Shown here piece after piece: positions 7,697 through 13,680 of a stretch of 14,208 bases of DNA. The notes under the pieces are model-generated. The model searched no databases, was not told the origin of the DNA, and saw only the letters and a program-made list of their open reading frames with translations. The translations under genes were made by a program, and so were the position numbers. The stretch is from Bacteroidales bacterium (GTDB lineage: Bacteria; Bacteroidota; Bacteroidia; Bacteroidales; P3): the NCBI GenBank assembly GCA_017618625.1, contig JAFZTV010000036.1, forward strand, positions 1 to 14,208, written 5' to 3'. Each line of letters begins with the position of its first letter. Position 1 is the first letter of the stretch.

Positions 7697-7725
7697 TATG
7701 TTGATAAGTTGATATGTTGATAGGG
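7694..7725. repeat. 8-bp tandem array starting at the miaB stop codon
   Basis: Units TGATATGT, TGATAAGT, TGATATGT and TGATAGGG run in perfect 8-bp phase. The first TGA is the miaB stop codon itself. The unit differs from the 8-bp arrays at 4085-4376 but has the same period. Confidence 0.85.
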
Positions 7726-7774
7726 ATGAAGGGTTTAAAAGGTTTCGAGTTTTTAAGTTTTTAGTTTCAAGTAT

Positions 7775-8674
7775 ATGAAAAACAACGGTTTTATTCAGAA
7801 GCACCCGATAGTGAAACATCTGTTGTGGATGCTGGGCTTGTCGGTGGCGATAGTGATAGTTGTGATGCTTTTCGTGAAGATATATTCGCGCCACGGGCAG
7901 GAGTTTGTGATGGAGAACTATGCGGGGGAGAACTACAGCGACGTGGTGAAAGCCAACAGCCTGGGCCTGCGGTTTGTGGTGACCGACTCGATATACAACG
8001 ACGAGTACGAGGCCGGGACGATACTGTCGCAGGACCCGCCGGCGGGAGCCATGATAAAGAAGGGTAGGAAGGTGTATCTGACCATTGCGTCGTCGGAGCC
8101 GGAGGATGTGCTGATGCCGGATCTGGTGGATATGTCGTTGAGGCAGGCGGTGTCCCAACTGATGAGCGAAGGGCTGACCATAGGCAAGCTGACCTTTGTC
8201 GAGAGCGAGGACCGCAACGCCATCCTGGCACAGAAAATCAAAGGCCACACGGTGACGCCCGGACAGAAGATAAGCCGTGGATCGGTGGTGGATTTGACCG
8301 TGGGCAAGGGTACCAGCGAGATAGGGACGATAGTGCCTGTGTTGATTGGCAAGAACCGCGAGGGTGTGCAGCGGGCGGTGTTCGCCTCGTCGCTGAACAT
8401 AAGCGAGACCTTCAACAGCGGGGTGACCAACAAGGCTACGGCCAAGGCATACAAGCAGGAGCCGATATGCTCGGATGTGAAATATCCGCTCGGCACCATC
8501 GTGAGGGTGTGGTACTGCAACGCCAACGAATATGAGTCGCAGCGGCGCTCGGCCGACCAGGAGCTCGACTCGCTGAAACGTGTGGCCGACAGCCTGCGCA
8601 GGGAGCTGGAGATGGTGGGCGACGAGGATGACGGGCTCGACTTCGACTATCTGGATATAGACGACTTGTGGTAA
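7775..8674 (+). CDS. Membrane-anchored PASTA-domain protein
   Basis: 299 aa with one N-terminal transmembrane helix (about 16-34, LLWMLGLSVAIVIVVMLFV) and a short cytoplasmic head, so the rest is periplasmic. Three PASTA repeats follow: about 44-107 (GTILSQDPPAGAMIKKG is the typical end loop), about 110-180 (VTPGQKISRGSVVDLTVGKG) and about 183-248 (PLGTIVRVWYCN). The remainder is a charged, probably coiled-coil stretch with SxxLDSLKRVADSLRREL and an acidic C-terminus (DEDDGLDFDYLDIDD). In Gram-positive bacteria PASTA domains bind muropeptides or beta-lactams on Ser/Thr kinases and PBPs. Here there is no kinase or transpeptidase domain, so a role in sensing or scaffolding peptidoglycan is inference. 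It lies 21 bp before a T9SS cargo gene and two genes before an RluD-type enzyme. PASTA genes near RluD-type genes are, as I recall, common in Bacteroidota. Confidence 0.88.
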   Translation: MKNNGFIQKHPIVKHLLWMLGLSVAIVIVVMLFVKIYSRHGQEFVMENYAGENYSDVVKANSLGLRFVVTDSIYNDEYEAGTILSQDPPAGAMIKKGRKVYLTIASSEPEDVLMPDLVDMSLRQAVSQLMSEGLTIGKLTFVESEDRNAILAQKIKGHTVTPGQKISRGSVVDLTVGKGTSEIGTIVPVLIGKNREGVQRAVFASSLNISETFNSGVTNKATAKAYKQEPICSDVKYPLGTIVRVWYCNANEYESQRRSADQELDSLKRVADSLRRELEMVGDEDDGLDFDYLDIDDLW

Positions 8675-8695
8675 ACACGTAGGGTAAGCGTCGCT

Positions 8696-10597
8696 ATGAA
8701 GGCCTGCAAGAGCATCTGTGTCGTAATGTCTGTGCTGATGGCATGGACGGCGGTGGCGCAGGAGCGGCTAGTGCCGATTGAGGGGAGGCCGGCGGCGAGG
8801 GAGCAGGCGGCGAAGGCGGGCGAGGCGACGATACCTTTCTTTGACGACTTTGCAAGCGGCAGGCTCGACGGCAGGCTGTGGAGCGGCTTTCAGGCGGAGG
8901 CCACCGACGGATGGGGCATGTACCCGCCGACGGTAGGGGTGGCGAAGCTGGACGCCGTGGACGAGACCGGGGTGCTGTACCAGAACATCTCGTCGTCGTT
9001 CGGCGCCGACACGTTGATGTCGCAGCGGATACGGCTCGACTCGGTGTTTGAGCCCTTCGGCGAGGCGCTCGGGCCGGGCGATTCGCTCTATCTCAGTTTC
9101 TACTATACCGTGGGGGGACGGCAGGGCAGCTTCGGCGGGCGCATAGGCGACGAGCCGGAGGAGCAGGACTCGCTGGTGCTGGAGTTCTATGCAAAGGCGA
9201 CGGGCGAGTGGCGGACGGTGTGGAGCCGTGGCGGATGCAGCCCCGACGAGCTGAAAACCGCTACGGGACGCTACTGGCAGCGCGTGGCGGTGGCGGTGGC
9301 CGATGAGAGGTATTTCAACGACGAGTTCCGATTCAGATTCCGCAATATATGTAGTCTCGACCCCACCACGACGGCGGGCTTGACGGGCAACAGCGACCAG
9401 TGGTATGTGGATTGCGTCTATCTCGACAAAGACCGCTCGGCAGCCGACGAGGCGGAGCGTGACGTGGCGTTTGTCGAGCCTGCGCGGTCGCTGCTGAGGG
9501 ACTACTGCGCCATGCCCGCGCGGCAATACCGCAGTTCGGAGATGGTGGAGCGCACCGCGGCGTTGATAACCAACCGCTACGGCACGGCGGTGGCGTCGCA
9601 CTACGCTTACTTTGTGCTGGACGCCGAGGGCGACACGATACACACCTACGACGGAGGCTTCGAGAACGTGCCGCCTTTTGTGAACGAAGGCGACTACCAG
9701 CAGTCGGAATACCACGCTCAGGCGGCCGTCGGCTTCAGCTATCCCGAGAACACGCTGATGACGCGCTACAAGGTGGTGCACGTGGTGAAGGAAGGCGTGT
9801 TGGGCGACCGCTTCGCTGCCAACGACACGGTGGCCTTCGAGCAGGTGCTGGAGGACTACTACGCCTTTGACGACGGCACGGCGGAAAGCGGCTACGGCCT
9901 CACCTCGACGAGCAGCAACGTGTTTCTGGCGGCGGCCTACAACCTGCACAGCCCTGACACGCTGGTGAAGGTGAGCATGAGTTTCAACCGCGCACGCGAC
10001 GGCGAGAACGCCAACATCAGTTTCAGGCTGGTGGTGTGGAATGCCGGCGCCGACGGGCCTGGCGAGGTGATTTACCGCGACGAGGTGCTGAGGCGTCCGC
10101 AGTTTGGCGGCCTCAACGAGTTCAAGGACTACGAGCTGGAGCATCCCGTGGCGCTGTCGGGGCTGGTGTATATAGGTCTGGAGCAGGAGGGCGCCGACTA
10201 CCTGAACATTGGCTTCGACCGCAACTACAACCATTCCGACCGCCTCTACTACCGCATCGGCAGCGAATGGCAGCGTGCGTCGGCGGCGGGCTCGATTATG
10301 TTCAGGCCCTACTTCGCGCCTTACGAGACCCTCGGCATCGCGCAGGCTGAAGCGCCGCACGTCGAGCTGACAGTCTATCCCAACCCGGCAAGGGACCGCT
10401 TCTGTGTGGGCGGGCTGGAGGCCGGCGGCGAGCTGACGGTGTTCGACGCTAGGGGTGCGACGGTCAAGAGGGTCAGGTCCGAACGCGAGCGGGCGGAGCT
10501 GGACTGCACCGCTTGGGCGCAGGGCGTATATTATATTGTGGCGACGATGGCCGACGGGCGCCGGACGGCGGCTAAGAAAGTCATAGTCGTGAAATGA
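8696..10597 (+). CDS. Large secreted T9SS cargo protein
   Basis: 633 aa. Residues 1-21 are a signal peptide (KACKSICVVMSVLMAWTAVAQ). The mature N-terminus has IPFFDDFASG (about 46-55), then W and PPTVGVAKLDAVDETG. This FDDF...GxxxLDAxxxxG pattern is frequent in Bacteroidota surface proteins with a jelly-roll or MAM-like fold. The middle (about 90-545) is beta-rich with many Tyr and Asp and includes a second FDDGTAESGYG motif near 397. Residues 556-633 are a T9SS type A sorting domain: VYPNPARD, GVYYIVATMADG, and terminal KKVIVVK. It differs from the tag shared by the genes at 220 and 2905. Substrate and partners are unknown. It is packed between the PASTA gene (21 bp) and the pseudouridine synthase (15 bp), so it is probably co-transcribed with housekeeping genes. 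It is GC-rich like that operon and unlike the AT-rich secreted genes at the left. Confidence 0.87.
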   Translation: MKACKSICVVMSVLMAWTAVAQERLVPIEGRPAAREQAAKAGEATIPFFDDFASGRLDGRLWSGFQAEATDGWGMYPPTVGVAKLDAVDETGVLYQNISSSFGADTLMSQRIRLDSVFEPFGEALGPGDSLYLSFYYTVGGRQGSFGGRIGDEPEEQDSLVLEFYAKATGEWRTVWSRGGCSPDELKTATGRYWQRVAVAVADERYFNDEFRFRFRNICSLDPTTTAGLTGNSDQWYVDCVYLDKDRSAADEAERDVAFVEPARSLLRDYCAMPARQYRSSEMVERTAALITNRYGTAVASHYAYFVLDAEGDTIHTYDGGFENVPPFVNEGDYQQSEYHAQAAVGFSYPENTLMTRYKVVHVVKEGVLGDRFAANDTVAFEQVLEDYYAFDDGTAESGYGLTSTSSNVFLAAAYNLHSPDTLVKVSMSFNRARDGENANISFRLVVWNAGADGPGEVIYRDEVLRRPQFGGLNEFKDYELEHPVALSGLVYIGLEQEGADYLNIGFDRNYNHSDRLYYRIGSEWQRASAAGSIMFRPYFAPYETLGIAQAEAPHVELTVYPNPARDRFCVGGLEAGGELTVFDARGATVKRVRSERERAELDCTAWAQGVYYIVATMADGRRTAAKKVIVVK

Positions 10598-10612
10598 AAA
10601 ACAAAAAGCGAT

Positions 10613-11668
10613 ATGGAAGAGACAGAATACGAAAATCCGCTTGACGAGACACAGACAGGCGCGCTGAACGACGACGAACTATACGAGCGTCACCGCATCG
10701 TTGTGGATGCGGGGCAGGAGACGATGCGCATCGACAAGTTCCTGCAGCAGCGCCTTTCGGGCGTCAGCCGCACCAAGATAAAGCTCGCCACGATGAGCTC
10801 GTGCGTGCTCGTGAACGGGGCGACCTGCAAGGCCAGCTACAACGTCAAACCCGCCGACGTCATCTCGGTGCTGCTGCCCTATCCGCCCCATCCCGACGAG
10901 ATTGTGGCAGAGAACATACCCCTCGATATAGTGTATGAGGACGACGACATAATAGTAGTCAACAAGGTGGCCGGCATGGTGGTGCACCCCGCCGTGGGCA
11001 ACTTTACGGGCACCCTCGTCAACGCGCTGACCTACCACCTGAAAGACAAGGTGGGCGCCGACGGAAAGCCGCTGAAGCCGTACCTGGTGCACCGCATCGA
11101 CAAGGACACCTCGGGCCTGCTGCTCGTGGCCAAGAACGAGTCGGCGCAGGTGATGCTCGCCAAGCAGTTTTTCGACCACACCACCGAGCGGAAATACGCC
11201 GCGCTGGTGTGGGGCGACTTTGACGAGGAATCGGGCACCGTGGTGGGCAACATAGCGCGCTCGCAGAAAGACCGCCGCATCATGGCCGTCTATGACGACC
11301 CCGAGGTGGGCAAGCACGCCGTGACACACTGGACCGTCAAAGAGCGGTTCGGCTATGTCACTCTCATCGAATGTGTGCTCGAGACGGGCCGCACCCACCA
11401 GATACGCGCCCACATGAAGCACATAGGGCACCCACTCTTTGCCGACTGCGCCTACGGCGGCGACAAGATACTGAAAGGCACCACCTTCTCGAAATACCGC
11501 CAGTTTGTCGATATCTGCTTCGCCATGATGCCGCGCCAGGCACTCCACGCCTTCATTCTGGGTTTCGAGCACCCCACCACCCACCAGCGCATGCACTTCG
11601 AGTGTCCCATGCCCCCCGACATGCAGACGGTGCTCGACCGCTGGCGCCTCTACACCCAAAGCCGCTAG
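10613..11668 (+). CDS. rluD: RluD-type 23S rRNA pseudouridine synthase
   Basis: 351 aa of the RluA/RluD family; it isomerises uridines to pseudouridine in rRNA (RluD: helix 69 of 23S rRNA). An acidic N-terminal extension (about 1-28) precedes an S4 RNA-binding domain (about 36-92: RIDKFLQQRL, SRTKIK, VLVNG). The catalytic domain holds DIVYEDDDIIVVNKVAGMVVHP and the active-site motif HRIDKDTSGLLL at 160-171, with Asp-163 as the catalytic residue. ETGRTHQIRAHMKHIGHPL is the second family signature. An S4 domain favours RluD over RluA; which uridines are modified cannot be told here. It is the last gene of the operon and is followed by an 11-bp array and a terminator. CAAAGCCGCT at 11657-11666, covering the last codons and first base of the stop, pairs with AGCGGCTTTG at 11689-11698. 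Confidence 0.93.
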   Translation: MEETEYENPLDETQTGALNDDELYERHRIVVDAGQETMRIDKFLQQRLSGVSRTKIKLATMSSCVLVNGATCKASYNVKPADVISVLLPYPPHPDEIVAENIPLDIVYEDDDIIVVNKVAGMVVHPAVGNFTGTLVNALTYHLKDKVGADGKPLKPYLVHRIDKDTSGLLLVAKNESAQVMLAKQFFDHTTERKYAALVWGDFDEESGTVVGNIARSQKDRRIMAVYDDPEVGKHAVTHWTVKERFGYVTLIECVLETGRTHQIRAHMKHIGHPLFADCAYGGDKILKGTTFSKYRQFVDICFAMMPRQALHAFILGFEHPTTHQRMHFECPMPPDMQTVLDRWRLYTQSR

Positions 11669-11689
11669 GCCGCACCCAAAAACCTTCCA

Positions 11690-11744
11690 GCGGCTTTGCA
11701 TCGACTTTGCAGCGGCTTTGCAGTGACTTTGCAGTGGCTTTGAT
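11690..11744. repeat. 11-bp tandem array in the rluD 3' region (5 units)
   Basis: Five units in strict 11-bp phase: GCGGCTTTGCA, TCGACTTTGCA, GCGGCTTTGCA, GTGACTTTGCA and GTGGCTTTGAT. CTTTG is in every unit; two more decayed units may follow to about 11766. It lies between the rluD stop and its terminator. The period equals that of the two larger arrays downstream although the unit sequence is different. Confidence 0.9.
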
Positions 11745-11765
11745 TCGGACGTGAAGCGACGGAAT

Positions 11766-11809
11766 AAAAACAAAGGAGACACCCACCAAGGTGCCTCATT
11801 TTGTTTGCG
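11766..11809 (+). terminator. Terminator of the miaB-PASTA-T9SS-rluD run
   Basis: An A-rich arm leads into GGAGACACC, loop, GGTGCCTC and a T-rich arm ATTTTGTTT. The core stem has one mismatch (GAGACACC against GAGGCACC), and flanking AAACAAA / TTTGTTT can extend it. The T-rich 3' side gives an intrinsic terminator for rightward transcription; A-rich symmetry makes it usable leftward as well. Confidence 0.75.
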
Positions 11810-11813
11810 CATA

Positions 11814-12022
11814 GGAGAAAGGTATGGGAAGAGTGGGTGAAAAGTAGGCGCAGGGTAGGGTCTGTGTAGGGTCTGTATAAGGTCTGTATAAGGTCTGTAT
11901 AAAAGAAATGTGGGTGAAAAGTAAATGAAAAGTAAAAGAAAACTAGGAGAAAAGTAGGAGAAAAGTAAAAGGAAAGTAAATAAAATGTAGGAGAAAAGTG
12001 GGAGAGAGGTAAAAGAAAAGTG
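11814..12022. repeat. 11-bp tandem array A (19 units, purine-rich plus strand)
   Basis: The segment divides exactly into 19 units of 11 bp (209 bp) with no indel. The commonest form is GGAGAAAAGTA; others include GGTGAAAAGTA, AATGAAAAGTA and a block of GGTCTGTATA-type units (11858-11901). Position 10 of the unit is T in all 19, and position 11 is always A or G. From about 11902 to 12022 the plus strand is nearly free of C. The minus strand reads as pyrimidine-rich repeats of CTCCTACTTTT. No protein is supported; long open frames on the minus strand here are a by-product of the period. Confidence 0.93.
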
Positions 12023-12094
12023 GAGTCTAACCTGCGTAAATCCCTTTGAGACAGATTCGGAAAGCCGGCACAGCGGGGCAGGATGAGCACGCGC

Positions 12095-12124
12095 GATGAA
12101 AAAACGGCTTCGATGTTTTTCGTC
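12095..12124. terminator. A/T-rich hairpin between the two large arrays
   Basis: GATGAAAAAAC (12095-12105) faces GTTTTTCGTC (12115-12124), with CG/CG closing pairs around GCTT possible inside. The A-run and T-run arms make it look like a short bidirectional terminator. It sits nearly midway between array A and array B. Confidence 0.5.
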
Positions 12125-12166
12125 CCCGGTTTGTCCTAGGTTCGTCACAGTCGGGGTCGGAGGCGG

Positions 12167-12342
12167 CTCCTAGTTGCGCGGCAGATTTCTCCTAGTTGCG
12201 TCCTACATTTCTCCTAGTCGGCTCCTACATTTGTCTTAGTATTCTCCTAGATTTCTCTTAGCATAGTCCTACTTTTGTAGCACTTGTTATGCACTTTTGT
12301 AGGAGGTAGAGAGCAGGTAGAGAGGAGGCAGAGAGCACTTGC
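12167..12342. repeat. 11-bp tandem array B (16 units), inverted relative to array A
   Basis: The segment divides exactly into 16 units of 11 bp (176 bp). Typical units are CTCCTACATTT, CTCCTAGATTT, GTCCTACATTT and GTCCTACTTTT. The reverse complement of the array A unit is, after rotation, CTCCTACTTTT, so B is the same unit family in opposite orientation. The last four units (12299-12342) are purine-rich (GTAGGAGGTAG, AGAGCAGGTAG). More decayed units may extend left to about 12133 with a 1-bp phase slip. Confidence 0.92.
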
Positions 12343-12418
12343 GGCCTAGGCGGTGGGTTTCGGGGGCCGGCAGGGGTGGGGGCGACGGAACTTTTCAACA
12401 AAGAAATTAACAATTTTG

Positions 12419-12449
12419 TTTTGAGGTATGGAAATTATTTGTATCTTTG
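12419..12449 (+). promoter_or_regulatory. Bacteroidota-type promoter for rplM
   Basis: TTTTG at 12419-12423 and TATCTTTG at 12442-12449, 18 bp apart, match the TTG (-33) and TAnnTTTG (-7) boxes known for Bacteroides sigma-ABfr, with spacing at the short end. The region is AT-rich in a GC-rich setting. Transcription would start near 12456, leaving a leader of about 150 nt before rplM. Confidence 0.75.
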
Positions 12450-12455
12450 CAACCT

Positions 12456-12608
12456 CATACTAAGCGACAAAGGGTTTGATTTACCCGTTCAAAGCTCTGA
12501 GTTGCTGAGTGTTGCGAGGGTTCTGGCGTGGGAGTCCGTCCCCATGTGCAAGGGCATTAGCGGCACGGATATGACAAAAACGGTAAGAAAAGAAACACAA
12601 AAAAAACA
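12456..12608 (+). promoter_or_regulatory. Candidate structured 5' leader of rplM-rpsI
   Basis: The roughly 150-nt leader can form GGGT/ACCC (12472-12475 with 12483-12486, 7-nt loop) and TGGG/CCCA (12529-12532 with 12541-12544) extended by GU and CG pairs. Ribosomal protein operons are often autoregulated through such leaders; L13-binding is only a guess here. An open frame (12376-12612) crosses the region but has no support as a gene. Confidence 0.4.
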
Positions 12609-13064
12609 ATGAGTACATTAAGTTACAAAACAATCTCTGCCAACAAGAACACCGTAAAGAAGGAGTGGGTTCTTGTGGATGCTGAGAACCAGACGGTTGG
12701 CCGTTTGGCCACGAGAGTCGCCAACATACTGAGAGGCAAGACGAAACCTTGCTACACCCCTCATGTTGACTGCGGTGACAATGTGATTATCATCAATGCC
12801 GAAAAGATCGTCTTCACGGGTAAAAAGATGACTGATAAGATTTATCAGCGCTACACCGGCTATCCAGGCGGTCAGCGCGAAACCACCCCTGCAAAGGTGC
12901 TGGCAACCCACCCCGAGCGCGTTCTCGAGCACGCCATCCGCGGAATGCTCCCCAAGAACCGTCTGGGTGCAGCCCTCTACAGAAACCTTTATGTGTATGC
13001 AGGTTCGGAGCACCCGCACCAGGGCCAGAACCCCAAAGTCATCAACATTAACGACATCAGATAA
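12609..13064 (+). CDS. rplM: 50S ribosomal protein L13
   Basis: 151 aa, close to the family's 140-155. L13 is an early-assembly protein of the large subunit that binds 23S rRNA. Visible family features: [27 protein letters not shown] near the N-terminus, [34 protein letters not shown], the signature around [13 protein letters not shown], and the C-terminal [13 protein letters not shown]. The ATG follows an A-rich stretch (AAAAAAAACA), which stands in for a Shine-Dalgarno in this phylum. rpsI starts 5 bp after the stop, the near-universal L13-S9 pair. Confidence 0.97.
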   Translation: MSTLSYKTISANKNTVKKEWVLVDAENQTVGRLATRVANILRGKTKPCYTPHVDCGDNVIIINAEKIVFTGKKMTDKIYQRYTGYPGGQRETTPAKVLATHPERVLEHAIRGMLPKNRLGAALYRNLYVYAGSEHPHQGQNPKVININDIR

Positions 13065-13069
13065 GCATT

Positions 13070-13459
13070 ATGGCAGAAGTAATCAATACAATAGGTAGAA
13101 GAAAGACCGCCGTCGCCCGCATATACATGACCCCGGGTAACGGTCAAATCAAGGTCAACGGACGCGACTATAAGGAGTATTTCACCACCGGTCCGTTGCA
13201 GTACATCGTCAACCAGCCTCTGCTGGTCGCCAATGCCGAAGGCAAATGGGACATCAAGGCCAACCTCGACGGTGGCGGAATCACCGGCCAGGCTCAGGCT
13301 CTGCGCATGGCTATCGCACGCGCCCTCTGCGAGAACAACATCGAGGACCGTCCCGCTCTGAAGAAGGAAGGTTTCCTGATGCGCGACCCGCGTATGGTCG
13401 AGCGTAAGAAACCCGGTCAGCCCAAGGCTCGCAAGCGCTTCCAGTTCAGTAAACGTTAA
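13070..13459 (+). CDS. rpsI: 30S ribosomal protein S9
   Basis: 129 aa, family length. S9 lies in the head of the small subunit and its C-terminal tail reaches the P-site tRNA. The N-terminal GRRKTAVARIYMTPGNGQIKVNGR stretch, the GGGITGQAQALRMAIARAL helix, and the basic tail ending RKRFQFSKR with the conserved terminal SKR are all present. It is translationally close to rplM (5-bp gap). The stop is followed by low-complexity DNA. Confidence 0.97.
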   Translation: MAEVINTIGRRKTAVARIYMTPGNGQIKVNGRDYKEYFTTGPLQYIVNQPLLVANAEGKWDIKANLDGGGITGQAQALRMAIARALCENNIEDRPALKKEGFLMRDPRMVERKKPGQPKARKRFQFSKR

Positions 13460-13470
13460 TATTGGCTGCA

Positions 13471-13516
13471 AGCTGACAGCTTTAAGCATTAGGTGGGCTT
13501 TGCCACTCAATACTTA
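13471..13516 (+). repeat. Inverted repeats after rpsI
   Basis: AGCTG-A-CAGCT (13471-13481) is a perfect short palindrome. Next, TAAG, ATT and GTGG (13483-13496) pair in register with CCAC, AAT and CTTA (13503-13516) to form an interrupted hairpin. No T-tract follows, so a processing site or weak terminator between rpsI and rpsB is possible. Confidence 0.4.
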
Positions 13517-13540
13517 CAGCTTAAAACTTAAAACTGACAA

Positions 13541-13660
13541 TGGTTTAGTATCCAAACCGTTGAGACGCTCCGTCCGATTGCTCTCCAGCGTACTCCATGT
13601 TATGCGGACAAATCGGGCACTCCGAAAGGAAGGACTACTCCGCGGTTGGTTTTTAGGAAC
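13541..13660 (+). promoter_or_regulatory. Candidate structured leader RNA of rpsB
   Basis: Several hairpins sit side by side in the 221-bp gap before rpsB. GGTTT/AAACC (13542-13546 with 13554-13558, 7-nt loop). GTCCGATT/AATCGGGC (13572-13579 with 13611-13618, one GU pair), enclosing GCGTA/TATGC (13588-13592 with 13601-13605). TCC-GAAA-GGA (13621-13630) has a GNRA tetraloop. Nested stems plus a tetraloop look like a folded RNA and not chance. Autoregulation by S2 is the obvious hypothesis; I cannot assign a named RNA family. Confidence 0.5.
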
Positions 13661-13680
13661 GTAAACAAATAAAAAACAAA

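Noticed and set aside
6263..8248. 661-aa minus-strand open frame across miaB and the PASTA gene.
   Set aside because: It is antisense to two well-supported genes and its His/Arg/Leu/Val-rich translation has no domain signature.
8768..10360. 530-aa minus-strand open frame opposite the T9SS cargo gene.
   Set aside because: Shadow frame of a GC-rich gene that has a signal peptide and a sorting domain on the plus strand.
10679..12148. 489-aa minus-strand open frame and a 141-aa one (11665-12090) with Phe/Leu/Ser/Tyr/Pro repeats that look like a membrane protein.
   Set aside because: The hydrophobic repeat is the 11-bp array translated: 33 bp make an 11-residue repeat in any frame free of stops. 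The rest is antisense to rluD.
11690..12342. CRISPR array or plasmid-type iterons for the 11-bp arrays.
   Set aside because: There are no spacers between the units and no cas genes. Iterons are usually about 18-22 bp with a rep gene nearby, and none is present.
12376..12612. 78-aa plus-strand open frame just before rplM.
   Set aside because: It spans the -33/-7 promoter boxes and the leader hairpins, has no recognisable domain, and overlaps the rplM start.
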